Below, one piece after another: positions 8,076 through 15,745 of a DNA stretch of 64,000 nucleotides (positions are counted from its first letter, which is position 1; each line of letters starts with the position of its first letter). The stretch lies in the NCBI GenBank assembly GCA_963422775.4, contig CAUJSJ030000037.1:1-64000 (forward strand). The letters run 5' to 3'. Origin of the DNA: Pelomonas sp963422775 (GTDB taxonomy: Bacteria > Pseudomonadota > Gammaproteobacteria > Burkholderiales > Burkholderiaceae_C). The position numbers and the translations under genes are program-made. Below the pieces are notes generated by a model, which saw nothing but the letters and a program-made list of their open reading frames with translations, was not told the DNA's origin and did not search any database.

Positions 8076-10166
8076 ATGCGCTGCTTCGTGATCCGGGGGT
8101 TTGGCGACAAGAAGGACAGCAAGGGCCAGGACATCGACTTCGAGCGCACGCACACGGAGCTGATTGCACCGGCCCTGCGGGCCTGCGAGATCGCCGGAGA
8201 CACCACGGTGGAGGTGGTGGGTGCCGGGCAGGTCCATCAGGACATGTTCCAGCTGATCCTGCAGGCCGACCTGGTGGTGTGCGACATCACGGTGAACAAC
8301 GCCAACGTGTTCTACGAGCTGGGCGTGCGCCACGCGCTGCGCAAGAAGTACACGGTGTTGATCAAGGGCAAACCGTCGGGCGATGCGACGCCGTTTGACA
8401 TTGCGGGCGTGCGCTACGTGACCTACGCTGTCGACGCGCCGCAGAAGGCGCTCCCCGATCTCGTCAGCGCAATCAACGCCACGCTGGCGCGCGATCGCGA
8501 GACGGACAGCCCGGTGTTCCTGATGCTGCCGCAGCTGCCCGAGGCGGACGCCACGCGCGTCACCACGGTGCCACTGAGCTTCACCGAGGAGGTGCAGTTG
8601 GCCGCCGCGCGGGGCGACAAGGGCTGGCTGCGACTGCTGGCCGAAGACGTGCGCGGCCAGCCTTTCGAGCAGGAGGCGCGCCGCCTCATCGGCCAGGGGC
8701 AGTGGCAGGTGGAGGACTACGAGGTGGCCGCGCGCACGTGGGAGCTGGTGCGCGAGGGCGACAGGCAGGATCTGCAGGCCAACCTGGCGCTGGCCAACCT
8801 GTACGAGCGGCTGTACAAGCAGGCCGCCGATCCCCTCAACCTGGAGCGCTCGAACCAGGCGCTGGTGCGCGTGCTGGCTCGCAAGGACCTGTCACCCAAC
8901 CAGCGCTCCGAAGCACGCGCGCTGCAGGGCCGCAACCTCAAGACACTGTGGCGTCTGGAATTCGCCGGCCTGGACAGCCAGGAGCCCCGCCGCCAGCGCG
9001 CCATCGACCCCAAGGCCAAGGCCTGCTACGAGGCTTACCGGGATGCCTACGACGCCGACCTGAACCACTTCTCCTCCGGGCTGGCGGCCCTGCAGATGGG
9101 GCGCATCCTGCTGTCGCTGGCCGCGTACCCACGCTTCAGGAACCTGTTCGGGGGCGATGAGGACGACACCGACAGCTACGTGCGCTCACTCGGCAAGGCG
9201 CTCACGGCGCTGGCGCACGTGGTGCGCGCGTCGATCAAGCGAGCCCTTGCCATCGAGCAAGGCGCGGCGCTCGCCTGGGCCCAGATCAGCGCCGCGGACC
9301 TGCTGTTCCTCGACCGGGCCGACGCGCCCCCGGAGGTGGACCGCTCGGTCGTCGTGGACGCGTACCAGGGCGCCGTGCCCAGGGAGCGGGGCTTCTACTG
9401 GAATGCCGCGCGCGGGCAGCTGCAGCTGTTCGAGCAGTTGGGCATCGACGCTGCGACCGCGCGTGCGGTGATCACTTCATTCGACGGCCCCGCACCGGCG
9501 CAGGTGCCCTCGCCCACGGCTGCACCCAAGCGCCAGCGCCACCTCATCCTCTTCAGCGGCCACACGGTGGACCGGGAAGGCGCCAACCCGCCGCGCGCGC
9601 CGCGCTTCCCTGCCAACGCGCAGGCCCGCGCCCGCGAGCTGATCGAGGCCGAGCTGCGGCGTTTCAAGGACACGGGCGACGACATCACCGTGCTCGCCTC
9701 CGCCGCGCCCGGGGCCGACATCCTGGCACTGGAGACCTGCCAGGCGCTGGGTATCCCGACCTGGCTGTGCCTGCCGCTGGAGCGCGCCGCCGTCGCCCGC
9801 GAGGTGTTCCGCAACTACGACGACGACTGGCGCAATCGCTTCCTGGCACTGGCCGACACGCACGGCCAGCCGCCGTCCCGCATCCGCGCGATGAGCGATT
9901 CCGAGCAGCTGCCGACATGGCTGCGCGGGCGAAAGGAAATGGCCCCGGACGGCCGGGCCGAACCCATGACGCCCTGGTCGCGCGGCAACCGCTGGATGCT
10001 GCACCAGGCTCAGGCCTGGGGGGCGGACCGGCACACGCTGCTCGCGCTGTGGGACCGCAACGAGGCCGACACCTCCCTCGGCGGCACCGCCGCCATGGTG
10101 CGCCTGGCCCGCGACGCCGAGTTCTTCATCCAGTACATCGACAGCCAACCGCTGACACGCGACTGA
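8076..10166 (+). CDS. TIR/deoxyribosyltransferase-like - TPR - SLOG-like protein (first paralogue)
   Basis: 696 residues in three parts. Residues 1-110 form a small alpha/beta domain of the nucleoside 2-deoxyribosyltransferase/TIR-like type: CFVIRGFG start, ADLVVCDIT (Asp70) and NNANVFYELGVRHALR (Asn77, Glu81), positions where related enzymes bind or cleave nucleotides. Residues ~150-470 are helical and repeat-like, resembling the TPR region of bacterial proteins with MAP3K TRAFs-binding domains. Residues ~485-690 form a Rossmann-like domain with ILFSGHTVD, PRFP, ASAAPGADILALE and a C-terminal ALWDRNE stretch, like SLOG nucleotide sensors. The start at 8076 has GGAG upstream. It opens a seven-gene rightward unit and has a full-length paralogue at 15746-17770. 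Inferred role: ligand-sensing NAD- or nucleotide-processing protein. Not experimentally known. Confidence 0.75.
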   Translation: MRCFVIRGFGDKKDSKGQDIDFERTHTELIAPALRACEIAGDTTVEVVGAGQVHQDMFQLILQADLVVCDITVNNANVFYELGVRHALRKKYTVLIKGKPSGDATPFDIAGVRYVTYAVDAPQKALPDLVSAINATLARDRETDSPVFLMLPQLPEADATRVTTVPLSFTEEVQLAAARGDKGWLRLLAEDVRGQPFEQEARRLIGQGQWQVEDYEVAARTWELVREGDRQDLQANLALANLYERLYKQAADPLNLERSNQALVRVLARKDLSPNQRSEARALQGRNLKTLWRLEFAGLDSQEPRRQRAIDPKAKACYEAYRDAYDADLNHFSSGLAALQMGRILLSLAAYPRFRNLFGGDEDDTDSYVRSLGKALTALAHVVRASIKRALAIEQGAALAWAQISAADLLFLDRADAPPEVDRSVVVDAYQGAVPRERGFYWNAARGQLQLFEQLGIDAATARAVITSFDGPAPAQVPSPTAAPKRQRHLILFSGHTVDREGANPPRAPRFPANAQARARELIEAELRRFKDTGDDITVLASAAPGADILALETCQALGIPTWLCLPLERAAVAREVFRNYDDDWRNRFLALADTHGQPPSRIRAMSDSEQLPTWLRGRKEMAPDGRAEPMTPWSRGNRWMLHQAQAWGADRHTLLALWDRNEADTSLGGTAAMVRLARDAEFFIQYIDSQPLTRD

Positions 10167-10207
10167 CCCGCGCATCCTCCCCAGCACTGCCCCGAACGGA
10201 GACCTTC

Positions 10208-11434
10208 ATGGCCAACACGTACCGCAGCTTTGACCAACACCGCAAGGCCGACGACACCCCCAAGCGCATCCTGTCGCTGGATGGCGGGGGGCTGCGCGGC
10301 ATGATGACGCTGCAGGTGCTGTACCGCATCGAGAGCCTGCTCAAGGAGCGCTTCAACGATGCGGAGCTGCGGCTGTCGGACTACTTCGACCTCATTGCCG
10401 GCACGTCCACCGGGGCCATCATCGCGGCGGGGCTGTCGCTGGGCATGAGCGTGCAGGAGATCGAGGGCCACTACCTGCGGCTGGGAAACAAGGTCTTCAA
10501 GCGCAGCTTCTGGCGCCGTGGCGTGCTGCAGGACGCTTACAGCGCCGACGACGTGGCGCAGGCGCTGAAAGACGTGTTCGGCACCGGCACGCTGGCCCGC
10601 AAGGACTTCCGCACCGGGCTGCTGGTGGTGGCCAAGCGGCTGGACACCGGCAGCACCTGGGTGCTGACCAACAACCCCGACGCCAGGTACTTCTACCCCA
10701 ACCCGAACCGCCCGGCCACCATCCCCAACGGCGAGTACCCGCTGTGGCAGGTGGTACGCGCCAGCACCGCAGCGCCCACCTTCTTCGCGCCGGAGATGAT
10801 CAGCATCCATTCCCAGGCCAGCCCTGAGCGCGAGGACCTGGACGGCTTCTTCGTGGACGGCGGCTGCAGCCCGCACAACAACCCCTCGCTGCAGGCGCTG
10901 ATGGCCGTCACGATGGCGGGCTACCGGTTCAACTGGGAGGCCGGCGCCGACAAGCTGCTGCTCGTGTCGGTGGGTACCGGCAAGGCCAACGCCGCCGTGA
11001 ACACCGGCGGCAAGCTCGCAGGCCTGGCCGCAGGCGAAGGCGTGCTGGCGCTCAAGAACCTGATGGAGGACTGCTCGGACCTGGTGGAGACCATGCTGCA
11101 GTGGGTCTCCTCGCCGGCCCGCGCCAGGGAAGGCGAACAGCCCGCCCCGCCCAACCCCACCTCGCGCGAGATCGACCGCGAGATGGGGCACTGCCACCCG
11201 GCGTTCGGCAACCAGCCGCTGGTGACCTACCACCGCTACAACGCGATGTTCACCAAGGACTGGTTCAAGAAGGCGCTGGGCCGCGACGTGACCAACGACT
11301 ACCTGGACAACATGCAGGAGATGGACAAGCCCGCGAACATCCCGGCGCTGCGCGAGCTGGGCCAGGAGGTGGCGCGGCAGGTGAAGCCGGAGCACCTGCC
11401 CGAGGCGTTCGACAAGGGCGTGCGGGTGGCGTAG
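10208..11434 (+). CDS. Patatin-like phospholipase
   Basis: 408 residues with all patatin hallmarks: the oxyanion motif DGGGLRG (residues 25-31), the nucleophile elbow GTSTG with Ser67, and the catalytic dyad Asp in VDGG (Asp217). No signal peptide. The protein resembles cytoplasmic effector patatins such as CapV of CBASS, which cut membrane phospholipids after a nucleotide signal. It lies 41 bases after the first TIR/SLOG gene. The C-terminal ~130 residues, after the catalytic core, include a conserved-looking YHRYNAMFTKDWFKKAL segment of unknown role. In this context it is a good candidate for a membrane-damaging effector; a housekeeping lipase role cannot be ruled out. Confidence 0.85.
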   Translation: MANTYRSFDQHRKADDTPKRILSLDGGGLRGMMTLQVLYRIESLLKERFNDAELRLSDYFDLIAGTSTGAIIAAGLSLGMSVQEIEGHYLRLGNKVFKRSFWRRGVLQDAYSADDVAQALKDVFGTGTLARKDFRTGLLVVAKRLDTGSTWVLTNNPDARYFYPNPNRPATIPNGEYPLWQVVRASTAAPTFFAPEMISIHSQASPEREDLDGFFVDGGCSPHNNPSLQALMAVTMAGYRFNWEAGADKLLLVSVGTGKANAAVNTGGKLAGLAAGEGVLALKNLMEDCSDLVETMLQWVSSPARAREGEQPAPPNPTSREIDREMGHCHPAFGNQPLVTYHRYNAMFTKDWFKKALGRDVTNDYLDNMQEMDKPANIPALRELGQEVARQVKPEHLPEAFDKGVRVA

Positions 11435-11504
11435 AGATGGAGCACCGTTGGCGCCCGCTGCGGGTTCAGGCATCGAACACCAATCAAAGAGGGAAGGGGC
11501 TTCC

Positions 11505-11924
11505 ATGAGTGCACCGCGGCTTCACCGGGTTCTGGCCCGCGTACTCGCCCTCGGGCTTGCCGCGGCATGGGGCGTGGCGGTGGCGCAGTTCGAAAGCGAC
11601 GAATCCGTAGAAGTCTCGGGCGTGGTTTCCATCGAGGCCAAGAGCAACACCTTCAAGGCCTGCGGCTACAACAATGACCCGGTGGCGCTCTGGCCACCGA
11701 ATGCAGCGGCAGAGTTGATCGAGCGGGCCAAGCGCGAAGGCAAGTACAACTGGGCGGCATCGCAGCACTTCGTCTACGCCAAGGTCCAGCTGACCTACGT
11801 CCGCGATGCCAGGCAAAAGCAGGCCTGCATTGGTGAGTTGCGTGGTGTTTCCAAGTGCGCCACGCTGGGGCCAACCTTCACGCTGTACCGCGGAGGCACG
11901 CCCGGCTCGTGCAGGTTCTGGTGA
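11505..11924 (+). CDS. Small exported Cys-containing protein of unknown function
   Basis: 139 residues from ATG 11505, preceded by GGGAAGGGG. The N-terminus has a basic start, a hydrophobic core (VLALGLAAAWGVAVA) and a likely cleavage after AVA. The mature part has four Cys (ACGYNND, QACIGEL, SKCATLG, SCRFW), suggesting two disulfides in the periplasm. No family recognised. It is embedded in the TIR/SLOG/patatin unit; its stop overlaps the following TIR start (GTGA), so it is unlikely to be a chance neighbour. An exported protein in such a unit is odd and might sense envelope damage or protect the producer. Confidence 0.6.
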   Translation: MSAPRLHRVLARVLALGLAAAWGVAVAQFESDESVEVSGVVSIEAKSNTFKACGYNNDPVALWPPNAAAELIERAKREGKYNWAASQHFVYAKVQLTYVRDARQKQACIGELRGVSKCATLGPTFTLYRGGTPGSCRFW

Positions 11925-12634
11925 GGCCACGCCTGTACATCTCCTGGGGCGCCTGGCTCGGCGCGCGGGCTGCTGCGCTGGTGGACGCGGCCACGCGCGC
12001 CGCCTACGACAGCCACGCAAGCTGCTTCTACTCCGCAGAGATCAGGTACGGCGAGCACTGGTTCGGGCTCAACGAAGGCGAGCTCGACAAGGCCAGCGCC
12101 GCTGCCGTGCTCATCACTTCCGACGGGCTCCAATCCCATTGGCAGGCCTATGAGCTGGGCCGCCTGCGCGGCCGCGGCGTGCCATGCGTGTTGCTGCTGC
12201 TCGACGTGAGCGCCAACGCGCTCGGGCCGACGGCCTACACCCACTTGAACTGCGCCTCGGCGACGAACGATGTGCTGCTCCAGATCATCCGCGCCGGGTT
12301 CGACGCCAACGGCGCGAGCGAGGACTCGCGCGGCCACCGAACGGAACAGCAAGCGGTGCACGAACTCGGCATCAGGCTGAGGCATCTGCTCGACGCGTTC
12401 GCGCACCTGCAAAAGTACAAGTCCGTCACCGGTCGATCCAAGGCCGACCGCATTTCCAGGAACATCCACATCGAGAAAGCCGTGTACGGCTTTTGCTCAG
12501 CCGGCCTCAGCGAACAAGAGATCGCCGACAGGCTGGTTGTGGAAAATGTGCCTGGCGCGGCCTACATCGATCTCTTCGAGACATCGCCCTGCCGGGCGCT
12601 GCCGCGCACGGACTCGTCGCAGGCGGGCGTCTAG
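11921..12634 (+). CDS. Short TIR-domain protein
   Basis: 237 residues from a GTG start coupled to the previous stop (GTGA). Residues 4-110 form a TIR-like domain: RLYISWG strand, CFYSAEIRYGEHW, ASAAAVLITSDGL, then SHWQAYELGRL with Glu78 at the position of the catalytic Glu of NADase TIRs, and PCVLLLLDVS. The pattern matches bacterial TIRs that start with an FISWSG-like strand. Residues 125-237 include a helical segment and a possible helix-turn-helix near the end (GLSEQEIADRLVVENVPGA), which resembles recombinase- or regulator-type HTH. Predicted NAD-cleaving or signal-producing protein; no experimental support here. The next gene starts 2 bases after the stop. Confidence 0.7.
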   Translation: MRPRLYISWGAWLGARAAALVDAATRAAYDSHASCFYSAEIRYGEHWFGLNEGELDKASAAAVLITSDGLQSHWQAYELGRLRGRGVPCVLLLLDVSANALGPTAYTHLNCASATNDVLLQIIRAGFDANGASEDSRGHRTEQQAVHELGIRLRHLLDAFAHLQKYKSVTGRSKADRISRNIHIEKAVYGFCSAGLSEQEIADRLVVENVPGAAYIDLFETSPCRALPRTDSSQAGV

Positions 12635-12636
12635 AG

Positions 12637-15600
12637 ATGGCTGCCAACGCCCCGCCGGATCTCGCCGCGCCCAAGCCACGCGCCAGCACGGCGGGCGGCT
12701 GGGCGCGCTACTTCGGCTACGACATCTTCATATCGTTCGCGCTGGGCCCGTTGCCGCGTGGCTGCCGGGCCTATGCATCGGACCTGGCGCGGCGGCTGCG
12801 CGAGCGTGGCTTCACGGTGTTCTTCAGCGAGGACGAGGCGCCCGTGGGGGCCGAGCTGGATGGCACGCTGCGGCGGGCGCTGCGACGCAGCCGCATCCTG
12901 GTGGTGGTGGCCAACCGCGGCACGCTGGCCGACCCGCGCTGGGTGCGCGTGGAGATCGAGGCCTACCGCGTCGCGCGGCCGCGCGCGGCCATCGTGCCCA
13001 TCAGCGTGGACGGCGCGCTGCAGGAGCCGGCACTGGCAGAGCAGACACAGCCGTGGCTGCCATTTGCCGGGCGCATCTGGATCGACGAGAGCGCGCAGGC
13101 CTGCGAGACCGGCCGCGTGAGCGACGAGGTGGTGGAGCGGCTCGTGACGGCGCCGCACGCGGTCCGCTCGGTGGTGCGGCTGCGTGCGGCAATAGCCCTC
13201 ACGCTGGCCGGCTTTGCGCTGCTGGCGGCGTTCGCGCTGCTGCAGCGCAATGCCGCCATCGACGAGCGCGACCGCGCGCAGCAGCGGCTGCTGTCGTCGG
13301 CGGCGCAGCAGGCCTTGCTGCTGTCGCGCGACGGCCGTGCGCACGAAGGCTGGGACGCGCTGGTGGACGCCCTCGCGCAGGCCCAGCCGCGCGTGGACGG
13401 GGCGCTGCCCGAGGGCTTCCTGGAGGCCGCCCTTACCGCGCTGGTGGAGAACCGGCGTGGGCCCACGCTGGCCTTCGACACGCAGGCACCCACGCCCGCC
13501 GCCCGCGAGGAAGGCGACGTCACGCCACCCGTGTTCGCCTTCGACGCGAACGGCGCCCGTGTGGCCGTGGCGGCGGGGGCCCAGGTGGCCGTGTGGTCCA
13601 CCGCGGACGGGCGGCGGCTGGCCCAGGTGGCGCTGCCGCTGCTGGCCGAACAGCTCACGTTCGCGGCGGGCGGCGCGGTGCTGGTGGCCGAAGGGCCTGA
13701 GCCGGCGCCGCCGAAGAAGGCCGGACAGGACGAGGCGCCCGAGGCCGTGCGCGTGCCACGCGCGGCGGCCGTGGACCTGGCCCCGGGCACCAGGCTCGGC
13801 CATGTGACCGCGCTGCCGCTGTCGCTGTGCGAGGGTGGCATCCCCTGCATCGGCGGTGACGCCACCACCACGAAGCTGCTTCGCCTGAGCGAGCTGCCGG
13901 CCCGCGCCCGTCCGCCCGGCACGGCCTATCTGGCCACCGCCGCGGGGGCCGTTCGTGTGTGGGCCACGTCCGGGCAACGCTTCGTGCTGATCTCGCGCGA
14001 CGAGCCGGGCGCGCCCCGCAGCTGGCAGCTGCTGGACCGCCAGGGCGGCGGCGTGCTGGCGCTGCAGATACGACTGCGCGACGGCGAGGGCGACGCGGGC
14101 GCCACCGACTACAACCTGGCCAGCGACGCGCCGGTGCTGGTGGCAAGCGCGATGAACGACTCCGCCATGACGGTGTACCGCATCGAGCCCGGCCCGGTGC
14201 TCGTGCCCACGCACCGCCTCCTGGCCCGCCAGGCCAGCGCCACGCAGGGCGTCCACCTGGACGCGCAGGGCCGCACGCTGCGCTACCAGAACTTCCGCTA
14301 CGGCACGGGCACCGGCGTGGGCGTGGGCCGCACCGTGGTGCTGGACGTGGACAGCGGACGCGAGACCTGGGCGCGCGGCGAGGGCGAGGTGGCCTGGGGC
14401 GACACGCTGGTGGCCTTGCAGGAGGACTGGGCCGAGACGCAGGTGCTGGCCGCCGACACGGGAGCCACCTGGTTCATGGCACCGGGCCGGCCGCTGGGGT
14501 TCGACCCCAGCGGTCGCATGCTGCTGATGTGGGACCGAGCCCGCAACGGCACGCCCACGCCGCCCTGGCCGCGCGTGCGGCTGCTGGAAACACTGCCCGT
14601 GCGGCAATTCGCACGCGACCCGCGCGGCCCGGCCAGCACACGCAGCGCCTGCCTGCCCTTCGGGGAGCTGCACTTCCTGACGCTGGCGGAGCGCCCGGAC
14701 CGGCTGTGGAACCGCGACGACTGGCACCGTCTGCCCACGGTCAAGGCCGCCGGGCCTGCCGCATCCGCCGCGCTATTCGCCGCAACGCCGCCCAGCCAGT
14801 CGGTGCACCTGCGGGCCCGCGGTCCGAAATGGCGGCTGCTGACGGACGATGAGAGCAAGCCCGCAAAACCCGTGAAGCCCGTCGACATGGACCGTGCCCA
14901 GGTGGCGCGCGCCTACCCGCTGCTCGCCGCGGACCTGCGTCCTGGCAAGGACCTGGAGGCGGTGCTGACGGTGTCGCCCGACGGGCGCTGGACGGGTGTC
15001 GTGACGCGGCTGGACGAACCCGACGCGGCCAGCCCGGACCCCGCCTGCAAGACCGCCTGGGCGCGCTGGCGCCTGCACCGCGGCCAGGAGCCGCAGGCCG
15101 TGCAGTCGGGCTGCACGTCGGGCGACCAGGCCGGGCCGGGCCAATTCCCCGAGGTGCAATTCCTGCCCGCCGACGCCCAGGCCGGCGCGCCCCTGCTGGC
15201 GGCCGTGCCGGCTGACACCTGCCGCGTCGAGCTGCTGGACCCCGAAAGTGGCCAGGCGCGGGGCACGGTGATCCCGGCGTTTGGCAACGGCCTGAAGCTC
15301 GCGCGCATCGCGCCCGACCTGCTGGCCGTGAGCTCCACGGACTGGTACGGCGCCACGCTCGCCTACCAGTTGCACCGGCTGGGCACGCAGGCGCCCGGCC
15401 CCATGTTCATGATCGCCGACCGCAACGCAGGCGATGACGACAACGCCCCGGCCAAGGCGGCACCGGCCGCGCAGGCGCTGTACCCGCTGTCCGCGGCATC
15501 AGAAGCCGACGCCGTGGCCGCCATCGAGGCCGCCTTCGAGCCGGGCGGCCGCGTGCTGAAGGTGGCAGGCCCGGGCGGCGCCGCAGCCGTCGGCGTGCCG

Positions 15601-15690
15601 CCCTGGGGCCAGCGCCTGCGCGAGCAGCTGAGGCAGGCCGTGCAGGCGCATATGGCAGCAACGGCGGCGGCGGCGAGCGCGCCGCGCTGA
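12637..15690 (+). CDS. TIR - transmembrane - beta-propeller-like protein
   Basis: 1017 residues. Residues 26-150 form a classic TIR domain: YDIFISFALG, RRLRERGFTVFFSEDEAPVG, RSRILVVVANRG, and DPRWVRVEIEAY with a likely catalytic Glu106. A single membrane span follows (about 184-202, IALTLAGFALLAAFALL) and then a coiled segment (DERDRAQQRLLSSAAQQALLL) as in STAND/WD40 proteins. The rest has repeated beta-blade units such as FAFDANGARVAVAAGAQVAVW and LLDVDSG-like turns, consistent with a degenerate WD40/propeller. Start ATG 12637 is 2 bases after the short TIR gene. The topology would put TIR in the cytoplasm and the propeller outside the membrane, or the reverse. Likely a sensor coupled to a TIR effector. 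Confidence 0.75.
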   Translation: MAANAPPDLAAPKPRASTAGGWARYFGYDIFISFALGPLPRGCRAYASDLARRLRERGFTVFFSEDEAPVGAELDGTLRRALRRSRILVVVANRGTLADPRWVRVEIEAYRVARPRAAIVPISVDGALQEPALAEQTQPWLPFAGRIWIDESAQACETGRVSDEVVERLVTAPHAVRSVVRLRAAIALTLAGFALLAAFALLQRNAAIDERDRAQQRLLSSAAQQALLLSRDGRAHEGWDALVDALAQAQPRVDGALPEGFLEAALTALVENRRGPTLAFDTQAPTPAAREEGDVTPPVFAFDANGARVAVAAGAQVAVWSTADGRRLAQVALPLLAEQLTFAAGGAVLVAEGPEPAPPKKAGQDEAPEAVRVPRAAAVDLAPGTRLGHVTALPLSLCEGGIPCIGGDATTTKLLRLSELPARARPPGTAYLATAAGAVRVWATSGQRFVLISRDEPGAPRSWQLLDRQGGGVLALQIRLRDGEGDAGATDYNLASDAPVLVASAMNDSAMTVYRIEPGPVLVPTHRLLARQASATQGVHLDAQGRTLRYQNFRYGTGTGVGVGRTVVLDVDSGRETWARGEGEVAWGDTLVALQEDWAETQVLAADTGATWFMAPGRPLGFDPSGRMLLMWDRARNGTPTPPWPRVRLLETLPVRQFARDPRGPASTRSACLPFGELHFLTLAERPDRLWNRDDWHRLPTVKAAGPAASAALFAATPPSQSVHLRARGPKWRLLTDDESKPAKPVKPVDMDRAQVARAYPLLAADLRPGKDLEAVLTVSPDGRWTGVVTRLDEPDAASPDPACKTAWARWRLHRGQEPQAVQSGCTSGDQAGPGQFPEVQFLPADAQAGAPLLAAVPADTCRVELLDPESGQARGTVIPAFGNGLKLARIAPDLLAVSSTDWYGATLAYQLHRLGTQAPGPMFMIADRNAGDDDNAPAKAAPAAQALYPLSAASEADAVAAIEAAFEPGGRVLKVAGPGGAAAVGVPPWGQRLREQLRQAVQAHMAATAAAASAPR

Positions 15691-15745
15691 ACCGGCCGGC
15701 CCCGTCAGCCCGCTATCCTGAATGCCAAGCCCTGCGGGAGCACGC

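Noticed and set aside
10010..11506. 498-codon minus-strand frame opposite the patatin gene
   Set aside because: His/Gln/Val/Arg-rich shadow of the patatin gene; no ribosome site and no domain.
12631..14727. 698-codon minus-strand frame opposite the TIR/propeller gene
   Set aside because: Low-complexity composition and no recognisable motif; shadow of the real gene.
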